Program-made: the position numbers and the translations under genes
Origin: Palsa-506 sp963836355
Lineage (GTDB): Bacteria > Actinomycetota > Actinomycetes > Streptosporangiales > Streptosporangiaceae
Direction: 5' to 3'
DNA length: 64,000 nucleotides
Assembly (NCBI GenBank): GCA_963836355.1
Contig: CAWIJO010000004.1
Span: 124,001-188,000 of the forward strand
Notes under the pieces: model-generated
What the model was told of the DNA's origin: nothing
Database searches by the model: none
What the model saw: only the letters and a program-made list of their open reading frames with translations
Shown here: positions 34,315 to 43,033 of the stretch, piece after piece
Layout of the letters: each line of letters begins with the position of its first letter
Position numbering within the stretch: position 1 is the first letter of the stretch

Positions 34315-34409
34315 GCTTCCTCGGGGCACCAGCCATGAGCTTCCTCGGGGCACCAGCCATGATCTTCCTCGGGGCACCAGCCATGAGCTTCCGGGGGGGC
34401 CAGCCATGA
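34311..34409 (+). CDS. possible coupling mini-ORF 1 (32 residues)
   Basis: The ATG at 34311 overlaps the mrdA stop (ATGA). The frame runs through four repeat units, reading (Met-Ser/Ile-Phe-Leu-Gly-Ala-Pro-Ala) repeated and ending Gly-Gly-Gln-Pro, and stops at the TGA overlapping the next ATG at 34406. The product has no family. It may only keep ribosomes on the mRNA between mrdA and rodA. Translation is not demonstrated. Confidence 0.3.
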   Translation: MSFLGAPAMSFLGAPAMIFLGAPAMSFRGGQP

Positions 34410-34432
34410 GCTTCCGGGGGGGCCAGCCATGA
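34406..34432 (+). CDS. possible coupling mini-ORF 2 (8 residues)
   Basis: Met-Ser-Phe-Arg-Gly-Gly-Gln-Pro, then TGA at 34430-34432, which overlaps the rodA start at 34429 (ATGA). It is the last step of the stop/start ladder between mrdA and rodA. Confidence 0.3.
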   Translation: MSFRGGQP

Positions 34433-35745
34433 GCTTCCCGCGCATCCCGGCGGGCCTGCGGGACCGGCGCCGGGCACCATACCGCGGCCTGGCCCCGGTT
34501 CGCCCGGCCGGCCTGCGCCCGCGCGGCCTGCCCGCAGCAGGCAGCGGCCCGGCCGGCCTGCGGGCCGCAGGCGGCGCGGGCTCGTCCTGGCAGCACGCGT
34601 CCATGCCCCGGCGCGCGGCGGCCAGGTGCGCACCGCTGCGGCGGCTCGACTGGATCCTGCTGGCCGCCGTCCTTGGCCTCGGCCTGATGGGCACGCTGCT
34701 GGTCTGGTCGGCCACCCAGCCCGCGCTGCTGCAGGCGGGCGCCGACCCGCGGACCTACCTGAAGAAGCAGCTGCTGAACATCGGGCTCGGGGTCATCTTG
34801 ATGCTGGTGGTGGCCACGCTGGGCAACCGGCAGCTCCGGCTGTACGCCCCGGTCCTCTACGGCCTGTCCTGCCTCGGCCTGCTCATCGTGCTCACGCCGC
34901 TCGGCAGCGTGGTGAACGGCGCGCAATCCTGGATATCGCTGCCCGGCGGCTTCCAGATCGAGCCGTCCGAGTTTGCCAAGCTCGCGATAATCCTGGTCGC
35001 TGCCATGATCCTCGGCGAGCTGCGGCAGGGCGAGCAGCGACCGCGGCTGCGGGCGGTCGCGGGCGCTGTCGCCTGCTCGGCAGTGCCGTTCACGCTCGTG
35101 GTGCTGCAGCCCGACCTCGGCGTGACCATCCTGATGGGTACGCTGCTGGCGGGCATGATCGCGCTGTCTGGGATCCGGCTGCGCTGGCTGGCCGGGCTGG
35201 CAGCGGCCGGGACGGCGGCCGCGGTCGCCGCCGTCAACCTGCACCTGCTCAAGGCCTACCAGGTCAGCCGGCTGACATCGTTCCTCAACCCGTCCGCCGA
35301 CCCGCGCGGGACCGGGTACAGTGCCGCCCAGTCGAAGATCGCGATCGGCTCCGGCGGACTGTACGGCCACGGGCTTTTCCACGGCCCGCTCACCGCCGGG
35401 AACTTCGTTCCCGAGCAGCACACGGACTTCATCTTCTCGGTGGCCGGGGAGGAACTAGGCTTCGTCGGCGCGGCCGCGATCATCGCGCTGCTCGCCGTCG
35501 TCTTGCTCCGTGCGCTGCGCATCTCCGCCCAGGCGGACGACCAGTTCGGCATGCTGGTGGCCGCCGGGATCACGATCTGGTTCGCCGTGCAGTCGTTCGT
35601 GAACATCGGCATGACGATCGGGATCACGCCGGTCACCGGGCTGCCGCTGCCGTTCGTGTCCTACGGCGGCTCGGCCATGTTCGCTGACATGATCGCGATC
35701 GGCGTCCTGCAGGTGGTCCGCCGGCACCAGTCGGTCTTCGGCTGA
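34429..35745 (+). CDS. rodA: RodA-type SEDS peptidoglycan polymerase
   Basis: This is a 438-residue SEDS-family glycosyltransferase that polymerises lipid II into glycan strands for the elongasome. A basic, Pro/Ala-rich cytoplasmic leader of about 70 residues precedes about ten membrane segments. Family blocks are Asn-Gly-Ala-Gln-Ser-Trp-Ile-Ser-Leu-Pro-Gly-Gly-Phe-Gln-Ile-Glu-Pro-Ser-Glu, Leu-Gln-Pro-Asp-Leu-Gly, Glu-Gln-His-Thr-Asp-Phe-Ile and Leu-Pro-Phe-Val-Ser-Tyr-Gly-Gly-Ser. The ATG is the last of six tandemly repeated ATGAGC starts and has no strong ribosome-binding site, suggesting translational coupling to mrdA. Confidence 0.95.
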   Translation: MSFPRIPAGLRDRRRAPYRGLAPVRPAGLRPRGLPAAGSGPAGLRAAGGAGSSWQHASMPRRAAARCAPLRRLDWILLAAVLGLGLMGTLLVWSATQPALLQAGADPRTYLKKQLLNIGLGVILMLVVATLGNRQLRLYAPVLYGLSCLGLLIVLTPLGSVVNGAQSWISLPGGFQIEPSEFAKLAIILVAAMILGELRQGEQRPRLRAVAGAVACSAVPFTLVVLQPDLGVTILMGTLLAGMIALSGIRLRWLAGLAAAGTAAAVAAVNLHLLKAYQVSRLTSFLNPSADPRGTGYSAAQSKIAIGSGGLYGHGLFHGPLTAGNFVPEQHTDFIFSVAGEELGFVGAAAIIALLAVVLLRALRISAQADDQFGMLVAAGITIWFAVQSFVNIGMTIGITPVTGLPLPFVSYGGSAMFADMIAIGVLQVVRRHQSVFG

Positions 35746-35786
35746 CCGCTCGCAGCTCGCTTGCACTCCATCGGTACCCTGGGTGA

Positions 35787-37850
35787 ATGTCTGCGGAGTC
35801 CGTCTACCCCCTGCTGGAACCGCTGCTCCCGCTGGTACGCAAGCCGGTCCAGTATGTCGGCGGCGAGCTGAACTCGGTTGTCAAGGACTGGGACGCGGCC
35901 GAGGTCCGGTGGGCGCTGATGTACCCGGACGCCTACGAGGTCGGCGCGGCGAACCAGGGTATCCAGATCCTCTACGAGGTGCTGAACGGCTGCGAAGGCG
36001 TGCTCGCCGAGCGCACCTACAGCGTCTGGCAGGACCTGGAGGCGCTGATGCGCGAGCATCAGGTGCCGCAGTTCACCGTGGACGCGCACCGGCCGGTGCG
36101 GGCGTTCGACGTGCTCGGCGTGAGCTTCGCGACCGAGCTCGGCTACACGAACCTGCTGACCGCGCTCGACCTCGCCGGGATCCCGCTGAGCGCGGCCGAC
36201 CGCGGCGCTGATGACCCGGTGGTACTGGCCGGCGGGCACGCGGCGTTCAACCCGGAGCCGATCGCCGAGTTCATCGACGGCGCCGTGCTTGGCGACGGCG
36301 AGCAGGTGGTGCTCGGCATCACCGCGTTGATCAGGGAATGGAAGCGGGCCGGGCGGCCGGACGGCCGGGACGGCCTGCTGCTGAGCCTGGCCGCGGCCGG
36401 CGGGGTGTACGTGCCGCGCTTCTACGACGTCGACTACCGCCCGGACGGGCAGATCAGCCGGGTAACGCCGAACCGGCGCGGCGTGCCGCGGGCCGTCGCC
36501 AAGCACACCGTGATGGACCTTGACGCCTGGCCGTACCCGGCCAAGCCGCTGGTGCCGCTGGCCGAGACGGTGCATGAGCGGTTCAGCGTGGAAATCTTCC
36601 GCGGCTGCACCAGGGGCTGCCGGTTCTGCCAGGCCGGGATGATCACCCGCCCGGTCCGCGAGCGGTCAGTCACCACGATCGGCGACATGGTCGCCACGGG
36701 CCTGGCCGAGAGCGGGTTCGGTGAGGTAGGGCTGCTGTCGCTGTCCAGCGCCGACCACAGCGAGATTAACGAGATCGCCACCGGGCTGGCCGACCAGTAC
36801 GCGGGCACCAACACCGGGCTGTCGCTGCCCTCCACCCGCGTTGACGCGTTCAACGTCACGCTGGCCAACGAGCTGAGCAGGAACGGCCGGCGCTCCGGGC
36901 TGACCTTCGCCCCGGAAGGCGGCACCGACCGGATCCGCAAGGTGATCAACAAGATGGTCACCGAGGAAGACCTGATCAAGACCGTCACCACGGCCTACGC
37001 CAACGGCTGGCGCCAGGTGAAGCTCTACTTCATGTGCGGCCTGCCGACCGAGACCGACGAGGACGTGCTGGCCATCGCCCGGGTCGCGCAGCGGGTGATC
37101 GAGGCGGGCCGGAAGGCCACCGGCACCCGCGACATCCGCTGCACCGTATCGATCGGCGGGTTCGTGCCAAAGCCGCATACCCCGTTCCAGTGGGCGGCGC
37201 AGTGCGAGCACGAGACGGTCGATGCCCGGCTGCGGGCACTCGGCCAGGCGCTGCGGGCCAACCGGAACTATGGCAAGGCGATCGGCTTCCGCTACCACGA
37301 CGGCAGGCCGTCGGTCATCGAGGGACTGCTGTCCCGCGGGGATCGCCGGGTAGCGAGGGTGATCAGGGCCGCCTGGCGGGACGGCGCCAGGTTCGACGGG
37401 TGGAGCGAGCATTTCAGCTATGACCAGTGGGCGCGCTGCGCGGCCGAGGCGCTGGCCGCCGACGGCGTCGACCTGGCCTGGTACACCACCAGGGAGCGCG
37501 GCTACGGCGAAGTGCTGCCCTGGGATCATCTCGATGCCGGGCTGGACCGGGACTGGCTCTGGCAGGATTGGCTGGCCGCCATCGACCCGTCCGGCGCGGC
37601 CGAGGTGGAGGACTGCCGCTGGACGCCGTGCTTCGAATGCGGTGTCTGCCCGGCGATGGGCACTGAGATCCAGACGGGCCCGACCGGGGCGAAGCTGCTG
37701 CCGATCGCCGTTGCCGCCGGACCCGCGGATGCGCGGCCATCAGGAGCCCCGGTGGCGCTGCCGGCCGCTGTCGCGGTAGCCGTCGCGCCCGGTGGCGGCA
37801 GTCTCCCCGGCCACCCCGTTAAAAATGCTGGCATCGAAGGCGGGGCATAG
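35787..37850 (+). CDS. TIGR03960-family radical SAM protein
   Basis: This is a 687-residue protein. An N-terminal B12-binding-like region (residues about 30-200, with Asp-Val-Leu-Gly-Val-Ser-Phe and Ala-Gly-Gly-His-Ala-Ala-Phe-Asn-Pro-Glu-Pro) precedes a radical SAM core with the [4Fe-4S] motif Cys-Thr-Arg-Gly-Cys-Arg-Phe-Cys at about residues 272-279. Gly-Gly-Thr-Asp-Arg and Tyr-Phe-Met-Cys-Gly-Leu-Pro-Thr-Glu follow. A C-terminal Cys-rich segment (Cys-Phe-Glu-Cys-Gly-Val-Cys) may bind a further cluster. The family is always followed by the TIGR03936/DUF2344 gene, as here with zero spacing. The reaction is not established. Confidence 0.9.
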   Translation: MSAESVYPLLEPLLPLVRKPVQYVGGELNSVVKDWDAAEVRWALMYPDAYEVGAANQGIQILYEVLNGCEGVLAERTYSVWQDLEALMREHQVPQFTVDAHRPVRAFDVLGVSFATELGYTNLLTALDLAGIPLSAADRGADDPVVLAGGHAAFNPEPIAEFIDGAVLGDGEQVVLGITALIREWKRAGRPDGRDGLLLSLAAAGGVYVPRFYDVDYRPDGQISRVTPNRRGVPRAVAKHTVMDLDAWPYPAKPLVPLAETVHERFSVEIFRGCTRGCRFCQAGMITRPVRERSVTTIGDMVATGLAESGFGEVGLLSLSSADHSEINEIATGLADQYAGTNTGLSLPSTRVDAFNVTLANELSRNGRRSGLTFAPEGGTDRIRKVINKMVTEEDLIKTVTTAYANGWRQVKLYFMCGLPTETDEDVLAIARVAQRVIEAGRKATGTRDIRCTVSIGGFVPKPHTPFQWAAQCEHETVDARLRALGQALRANRNYGKAIGFRYHDGRPSVIEGLLSRGDRRVARVIRAAWRDGARFDGWSEHFSYDQWARCAAEALAADGVDLAWYTTRERGYGEVLPWDHLDAGLDRDWLWQDWLAAIDPSGAAEVEDCRWTPCFECGVCPAMGTEIQTGPTGAKLLPIAVAAGPADARPSGAPVALPAAVAVAVAPGGGSLPGHPVKNAGIEGGA

Positions 37851-38966
37851 ATGGCTCGTGCCGCGCCAGCGGGCCCGCCGCCGGCGCCGGTCGCCCGGCG
37901 ACTCGTCATCCGGTACGCTAAAAGAGGCAGGATGCGCTTCGCGAGCCATCGGGACGTCGCGCGCGCCGTCGAGCGGGGAGTACGAATCGCCGGATTGCCC
38001 ATCGCCTTTTCGGCGGGGTTTTCTCCGCACCCGAAGATTTCTTACGCGGGGGGAGCGCAGACGGGCACCGCGAGCGAGGCTGAATACCTCGAGATTGCCC
38101 TGACAGCGCCGTGCGCAGCCGCCGAAGTGCAGGACCGGCTTGATGCTGCCCTGCCGAGCGGAATTGATGTGATTGACGTTTTCGAGATGACCGGCGCCCT
38201 GCCTGCGGGACTCGCTGGGGCTACTGGCGAGCAGGATCGCTCGGCTGCGGCGGCCGGCCCGCCCGCTGGCCGGCTGGATGCCTTGCGGCTTGAGGCATCC
38301 GACTGGGAGGTCGTCCTTCCCGGAGTGGCGCCCGGTGCCGCGGCCCGGGCCGTCGAGGTCTTCCTCGCGTCCGGCACCGCGGAAGTGGAACGCCTGACCA
38401 GTAAGGGAACCCGGCGGGTGGATGCCCGCGCAGCCGTCGTAAGGCTAGAGGTAGACCGGCGTGCCGCTGCAGGGCGAGACGCCACATGTGCGATACTTCG
38501 AATGGTTGTTCGGCAGATGACACCTGCCGTCCGGCCCGACGACATCCTGACCGCGCTCCGCCAGCTGGCGGCCCTCGCGCCATCGTCGCCCCCGCAGGTG
38601 ACGCGGCTGGCGCAGGGGCCACTCGCCGTGCTGGCTGCGGCCGCACCGGCGCCCGCGCCCGGCCCGCCCGGGCCCGCGGGCGCCGCAGGCCAGTACGTGG
38701 CCGCGGCGGCGGGCGCTGCGCCGCCAGGTCGGCGCGCGGCACAGGGACAGGAAAAGACAACGCGCCCGGGACCGGGGTCCGCCGCTCAGGGGGACACGGC
38801 ACCAGCGAGCGCATACGACCAGCTCCCGCGTGGCGCGGAAGGTCCGGAGACGGACCTGCGCGCCCGGGAGCCTGACGGGAGAATGCCCGCATGCTCGAGA
38901 TCGAGCCACAAGATAGAGAAACTGACAGTGACAGGCCAGCAAGTGCCGGCCAGTCCACGGAGATAA
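37851..38966 (+). CDS. TIGR03936/DUF2344-family protein
   Basis: This is a 371-residue protein. Residues about 15-230 match the DUF2344 family: Leu-Val-Ile-Arg-Tyr-Ala-Lys-Arg-Gly-Arg-Met-Arg-Phe-Ala-Ser-His-Arg-Asp-Val, then Phe-Ser-Ala-Gly-Phe-Ser-Pro-His-Pro-Lys-Ile-Ser-Tyr-Ala. The family occurs next to or fused with the radical SAM protein encoded immediately upstream and is presumed to act with it. The last 140 residues are Ala/Pro/Gly-rich without family similarity. The start codon abuts the preceding stop, and the 3' end overlaps the RNase E gene by 76 bp. Confidence 0.88.
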   Translation: MARAAPAGPPPAPVARRLVIRYAKRGRMRFASHRDVARAVERGVRIAGLPIAFSAGFSPHPKISYAGGAQTGTASEAEYLEIALTAPCAAAEVQDRLDAALPSGIDVIDVFEMTGALPAGLAGATGEQDRSAAAAGPPAGRLDALRLEASDWEVVLPGVAPGAAARAVEVFLASGTAEVERLTSKGTRRVDARAAVVRLEVDRRAAAGRDATCAILRMVVRQMTPAVRPDDILTALRQLAALAPSSPPQVTRLAQGPLAVLAAAAPAPAPGPPGPAGAAGQYVAAAAGAAPPGRRAAQGQEKTTRPGPGSAAQGDTAPASAYDQLPRGAEGPETDLRAREPDGRMPACSRSSHKIEKLTVTGQQVPASPRR

Positions 38967-41900
38967 CAGGAAGCCAGTCCACCGGGGACGGCGGTGCGGC
39001 AGGCAGCACCGGCCGGGCCGGCCGGGGCGGCAACCGGGGACTGCTGCGCCGGGCCCGCCGCGCCGTGACCAGGCCAGCCAGCCAGCCAGCCACGGACCAG
39101 CAGGCCGCCCAGCCGGATCCGGCATCCGCGCCGCAGGTCGGCCGGACCGCGCAGCCGCAGCCAGCGGCAGCGCCAGACTCGCCGTCGGCCGTGCCGCCGG
39201 TGGTGATGCCGCCGGTTACCGCCGCGCCCGGGTCCCGCGGGACCCGGGCGGCCGGCGTGCTGGCCCCCGTTCCCGCGCCGGAGTTCAGCCCCACTGCCGC
39301 GCCTGCCGCGCCCGCCGCCGGCTTCCAGCCGCCACTAGTGATCTTCCAGGCACCGGAGCTAGGCAGCGGCCAGGGCGGCAGCGGCCAGGGCGGCGGCCAG
39401 GGCAGCGGTCGGCGCAAGGCTGCCGCGGCGGACCCGGAGCAGGCCGCCGGGCCGGACGGGGCCGGGCAGGCCGGATCGCCGGACGCGGAGCACGAGGGCG
39501 AGGATGATGCCGGGGCCCCGGCGGGCAAGCGCAGGCGCCGGGGCAGCCGCAGCCACAGCAAGGGCCGTGCCGTCGGCGGCGACGCCGACGACAGCGGCGA
39601 GCAGGCCGCGCCCGCGGGCGCGGACGACGACGCTCGTGCCCGCGGCCGGCGGCAGCAGGCCGATGCGGAGGTCGGCGACGAGGGCGACGACAGCGACGAC
39701 GAGAACGGCGACGGGGCTGGCGCGCCCGCCCGCCGCAGGCGCCGCAGGCGGCGCACCGGGACCACGGCGGATGCCGAGTCCCGGGCGCCCGACGACCCGC
39801 CGAACACCGTCGTGCATGTGCGCGCTGCCCGCGGCGCCGCGGCCGACGAGCCGTCCGGCGACGTCAAGGGCGTGCGCGGCTCGACCCGGCTGGAGGCCAA
39901 GCGGCAGCGGCGGCGGGAGGGCCGCGAGTCGGGCCGCCGCCGTCCGCCGGTGATCACCGAGTCCGAGTTCCTCGCCCGGCGCGAGGCCGTCGACCGGGTC
40001 ATGGTCGTCCGGCAGCACGGCGAGCGAACCCAGATAGCGGTCCTGGAGGACGGCGTCCTGGTCGAGCACTACGTGGACAAGGCCAGCCACCAGTCCTACG
40101 TCGGCAACGTCTACCTGGGCAAGGTGCAGAACGTGCTGCCCTCGATGGAGGCGGCGTTCGTCGACATTGGCAAGGGCCGGAACGCGGTGCTGTATGCCGG
40201 CGAGGTCAACTTCGACGCCAGCGGGCTGGAGGGCGAGTCCAAGCGGATCGAGTCCGCGCTCAAGTCGGGCCAGTCGATCCTCGTGCAGGTGACCAAGGAT
40301 CCGATCGGCCACAAGGGCGCCAGGCTTACCAGCCAGGTCAGCCTGCCCGGCCGCTACCTGGTCTACGTGCCCGGCTCGGGGATGACCGGGATCAGCAGGA
40401 AGCTGCCAGACACCGAGCGGACCCGGCTCAAGCAGATCCTGAAGAAGGTCATGCCGGAGAACGCCGGGGTGATCGTCCGGACGGCCGCCGAGGGAGCCGC
40501 CGAGGAGGAGTTGGCACAGGACGTCGCCAGGCTCTCAGCGCAGTGGGAGGCCATCGAGCAGAAGGCAAAGACGGCGTCGGCCCCCGCACTGCTTTACAGC
40601 GAGCCTGATCTCACCATCAGGGTAGTCAGGGATATTTTTAACGAGGACTTCGCCAGCTTGGTGATTTCCAGTGATGGCGAATGGGACATGGTGGATGAGT
40701 ACGTCCGCTACGTCGCGCCGCATCTCGCTGACCGGCTCAGCCGCTGGGACAGTGACCAGGACGTGTTCGCCGCGTACCGGATCGACGAGCAGATCGCCAA
40801 GGCGCTGGACCGCAAGGTCTGGCTGCCGAGTGGCGGCTCGCTGGTGATCGACGCGACCGAGGCGATGACCGTCATCGACGTGAACACCGGCAAGTTCACC
40901 GGGCACGGCGGCAACCTGGAGCAGACCGTCACCCGCAACAACCTGGAGGCTGCTGAGGAGATCGTCCGGCAACTCCGGCTGCGGGACGTGGGCGGCATCA
41001 TTGTCATCGACTTCATCGACATGGTGCTGGAAAGCAACAGGGATCTGGTGCTAAGGCGGCTGCTCGAATGCCTCGCCCGGGACCGCACCAAGCACCAGGT
41101 GGCCGAGGTCACCTCGCTGGGCCTGGTGCAGATGACCCGCAAACGGGTCGGGTCCGGGCTGCTTGAGGCGTTCTCGGTGCCGTGCGAACATTGCAACGGG
41201 CGCGGCGTGCTCGTGTCACTTGAGCCGGTTGATCACACGCCGGCGTCCGGCCAGCGCGGCCGCCCGGTCGACGACGACCGGCCGGCCGGCGCCGACGGCC
41301 AGGGCCGGAACGGCCGCCGCGGCGGGCGCGGTTCCGGTGGCTCAGGCGGCTCCGGGCGGGGCCGTCGGGGCGACCAGGCAGTGGCCGGCCCAGCGGAAGT
41401 AGCGGAGCAGGCGGCCAGGGATACGGCTGTTCAGGCGGCGGCTGCGGGTGCCGGGCTGGCCGCGGGCGACGGCGCGGCCGGCCGGGCAGCCGATGCCGGA
41501 GCCGACGTCGCGGCAGACGCTGCGGCAGACGCCGCCGCAGCGGCCGCGGCCGGTAGCGGCGGCGCGGCTGACCAGGCGGTGGCCGATGTGCCACCGCCGG
41601 CCGTGCAGCCTGCCAGGCCCGCCGGCCCGGTGGTCACCGTTGGCCCTGTGCTGGTCAGCGGTGCGCCGGCCGGAGCGAGCAGCGCGGCGCCGGCGGCAGG
41701 CGCGGTGGCTGCGAGCGCGGCTGAAGCCGGCCGCGTCGGCGCGGCGGACGACGATCCAGCCGAGACCAAGCGCCCGGCGGCCCGAAGGCGGCGGCGGGCG
41801 GCGCCTGCCGCGCAAGCACCGGAGCCGGCTGCGGAGACCAGCCAGCCGGCTGCGGAGACCAGCCAGCCGGCCGCGGAGACCAGCCAGCCGGCTGCGGAGA

Positions 41901-42067
41901 CCAGCCAGCCGGCTGCGGAGACCGGCCAGCCGGCTGCGGAGACCAGCCAGCCGGCCGCGGCCAGCGCCGGCCCGGCCGACGGTCCCGGCGAAGCCGGCCC
42001 CAGCGGCGGGAACGGCGGCGGGGCCGGCAATCAGCAGGCCAGCGAGGCGCCGGCCGCGGCGATCTGA
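38891..42067 (+). CDS. rne: ribonuclease E/G family endoribonuclease
   Basis: This is a 1,058-residue RNase E/G, which processes rRNA and degrades mRNA. In actinobacteria the catalytic core is flanked by disordered regions, as here. The first 360 residues are Ala/Pro/Gly then basic/acidic low complexity. Next come an S1 domain (Tyr-Val-Gly-Asn-Val-Tyr-Leu-Gly-Lys-Val) and the DNase-I-like domain with metal ligands in Met-Thr-Val-Ile-Asp-Val-Asn-Thr-Gly-Lys and Ile-Val-Ile-Asp-Phe-Ile-Asp-Met. The zinc-link Cys-Glu-His-Cys-Asn-Gly-Arg-Gly follows, then a 290-residue Ala-rich tail with six Ala-Ala-Glu-Thr-Ser-Gln-Pro repeats. The start overlaps the previous gene. Confidence 0.93.
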   Translation: MLEIEPQDRETDSDRPASAGQSTEITGSQSTGDGGAAGSTGRAGRGGNRGLLRRARRAVTRPASQPATDQQAAQPDPASAPQVGRTAQPQPAAAPDSPSAVPPVVMPPVTAAPGSRGTRAAGVLAPVPAPEFSPTAAPAAPAAGFQPPLVIFQAPELGSGQGGSGQGGGQGSGRRKAAAADPEQAAGPDGAGQAGSPDAEHEGEDDAGAPAGKRRRRGSRSHSKGRAVGGDADDSGEQAAPAGADDDARARGRRQQADAEVGDEGDDSDDENGDGAGAPARRRRRRRRTGTTADAESRAPDDPPNTVVHVRAARGAAADEPSGDVKGVRGSTRLEAKRQRRREGRESGRRRPPVITESEFLARREAVDRVMVVRQHGERTQIAVLEDGVLVEHYVDKASHQSYVGNVYLGKVQNVLPSMEAAFVDIGKGRNAVLYAGEVNFDASGLEGESKRIESALKSGQSILVQVTKDPIGHKGARLTSQVSLPGRYLVYVPGSGMTGISRKLPDTERTRLKQILKKVMPENAGVIVRTAAEGAAEEELAQDVARLSAQWEAIEQKAKTASAPALLYSEPDLTIRVVRDIFNEDFASLVISSDGEWDMVDEYVRYVAPHLADRLSRWDSDQDVFAAYRIDEQIAKALDRKVWLPSGGSLVIDATEAMTVIDVNTGKFTGHGGNLEQTVTRNNLEAAEEIVRQLRLRDVGGIIVIDFIDMVLESNRDLVLRRLLECLARDRTKHQVAEVTSLGLVQMTRKRVGSGLLEAFSVPCEHCNGRGVLVSLEPVDHTPASGQRGRPVDDDRPAGADGQGRNGRRGGRGSGGSGGSGRGRRGDQAVAGPAEVAEQAARDTAVQAAAAGAGLAAGDGAAGRAADAGADVAADAAADAAAAAAAGSGGAADQAVADVPPPAVQPARPAGPVVTVGPVLVSGAPAGASSAAPAAGAVAASAAEAGRVGAADDDPAETKRPAARRRRRAAPAAQAPEPAAETSQPAAETSQPAAETSQPAAETSQPAAETGQPAAETSQPAAASAGPADGPGEAGPSGGNGGGAGNQQASEAPAAAI
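41831..41956 (+). repeat. 21-bp tandem repeat in the RNase E tail
   Basis: Six units of GCGGAGACCAGCCAGCCGGC plus one base (T or C) encode Ala-Glu-Thr-Ser-Gln-Pro-Ala repeats in the disordered C-terminal tail. One copy has Gly for Ser. Confidence 0.85.
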
Positions 42068-42229
42068 GCGGGCTCCGCGTCTGGTAGCCTTTGGTCGGCG
42101 CACAGGATAGCTCCGGCGGCGCGCTGCCGCCGGTCATGCGGTGTGCAAGGCAGCAGCCCGCTCGTATCGAAGTCGATGCTGATTCCGCGAGTCTCGCGGC
42201 GGGCCCGCATAAGGGAGAGAGAGTTCACG

Positions 42230-42571
42230 GTGTACGCGATCGTGCGCTGCGGCGGCAGGCAGGAGAAGGCGTCCGTCGATGACGTCCTGACCGTCGACAA
42301 GCTGGCTGGCGAAGTCGGGTCCAGCCTGACGTTGCCCGCCGTGCTCGTCGTCGACGACGACAACGTCATCAGCGACCCAGCCGAGCTCGGCGAATACCAG
42401 ATCACCGCGGAGATCCTCGGCCCGGTCAGCGGGCCGAAGATCAATATGGTGCATTACAAGAACAAGACCGGCTACCGGCGCCGGCTTGGTCACCGGCAGA
42501 AGTACACGCAGGTGAAGATCACCAAGATCAGCGCCGCGAAGGCCAGCGCCAGCTCGAGGGAGAAGGGCTGA
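42230..42571 (+). CDS. rplU: 50S ribosomal protein L21
   Basis: This is a 113-residue protein of the large ribosomal subunit that contacts 23S rRNA. It begins Tyr-Ala-Ile-Val-Arg-Cys-Gly-Gly-Arg-Gln-Glu-Lys-Ala and has the L21 signature Ile-Asn-Met-Val-His-Tyr-Lys-Asn-Lys-Thr-Gly-Tyr-Arg-Arg-Arg-Leu-Gly-His-Arg-Gln. I place the start at the GTG at 42230, preceded by GGGAGAGAGAG. The frame is open upstream to 42143 without family similarity. It pairs with rpmA one base downstream. Confidence 0.95.
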   Translation: MYAIVRCGGRQEKASVDDVLTVDKLAGEVGSSLTLPAVLVVDDDNVISDPAELGEYQITAEILGPVSGPKINMVHYKNKTGYRRRLGHRQKYTQVKITKISAAKASASSREKG

Positions 42572-42572
42572 G

Positions 42573-42857
42573 ATGGCACACAAGAAGGGCGCCTCATCCA
42601 GCCGTAATGGCCGGGACTCCAACGCCCAGCGGCTCGGCGTGAAGCGGTTCGGCGGGCAGCTCGTCGGTGCGGGCGAGATCATCGTGCGCCAGCACGGCAC
42701 CCACTTCCACCCGGGCCCCGGCGTCGGCCGTGGCGGCGACGACACCTTGTTCGCCCTCATCTCCGGGACGGTGCAGTTCGGCACCCGCCGCGGGCGGCGC
42801 GCCATCAGCATCATTCCCGTCGCGGCGGCCGATAGCGTCACCGCGCAGGCGGGATAG
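42573..42857 (+). CDS. rpmA: 50S ribosomal protein L27
   Basis: This is a 94-residue protein whose N-terminus reaches the peptidyl-transferase centre. It starts Met-Ala-His-Lys-Lys-Gly-Ala-Ser-Ser-Ser-Arg-Asn-Gly-Arg-Asp-Ser and contains the L27 signature Gly-x-Ile-Ile-Val-Arg-Gln-His-Gly-Thr-His-Phe-His-Pro-Gly. There is no N-terminal pre-sequence of the kind processed in Firmicutes. It starts one base after the rplU stop and is followed by a strong hairpin. Confidence 0.96.
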   Translation: MAHKKGASSSRNGRDSNAQRLGVKRFGGQLVGAGEIIVRQHGTHFHPGPGVGRGGDDTLFALISGTVQFGTRRGRRAISIIPVAAADSVTAQAG

Positions 42858-42919
42858 CGCGGGCGGGGTAACTCTGCCCGGCAGGATAGCTCCGCTGCGG
42901 CAGTTCACCAGGCGTTGCC

Positions 42920-42953
42920 TTGAGGGCGGACCGGGTCGCCGGTCCGCCCTCAA
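42920..42953 (+). terminator. hairpin terminator after rplU-rpmA
   Basis: A perfect 13-bp inverted repeat (TTGAGGGCGGACC and GGTCCGCCCTCAA) with an eight-base loop lies 62 bp after the rpmA stop. It is followed by GTTGTCT, a weak T-rich end. It should separate rplU-rpmA from obgE, at least partly. Confidence 0.8.
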
Positions 42954-43033
42954 GTTGTCTGGGACCGCAGGTCGGTTTCATGATCTCCGGGATCATGGGC
43001 TGGGCGCGAGGAACGATGGGAGGTGCATAGGGA

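Larger units (their letters stand above)
34275..34434 (+). repeat. tandem repeat of the rodA start region
   Basis: Seven copies of a 24- then 23-bp unit each contain CCAGCC followed by ATGAGCTTCC. The first copy has AAGAGC instead of ATGAGC. ATG codons stand at 34311, 34335, 34359, 34383, 34406 and 34429. The first four lie in one frame, the fifth in a second and only the last in the rodA frame. Confidence 0.9.

Noticed and set aside
34275..34434. CRISPR-like array at rodA
   Set aside because: Copies are directly adjacent with no spacers; they are duplications of a coding start region.
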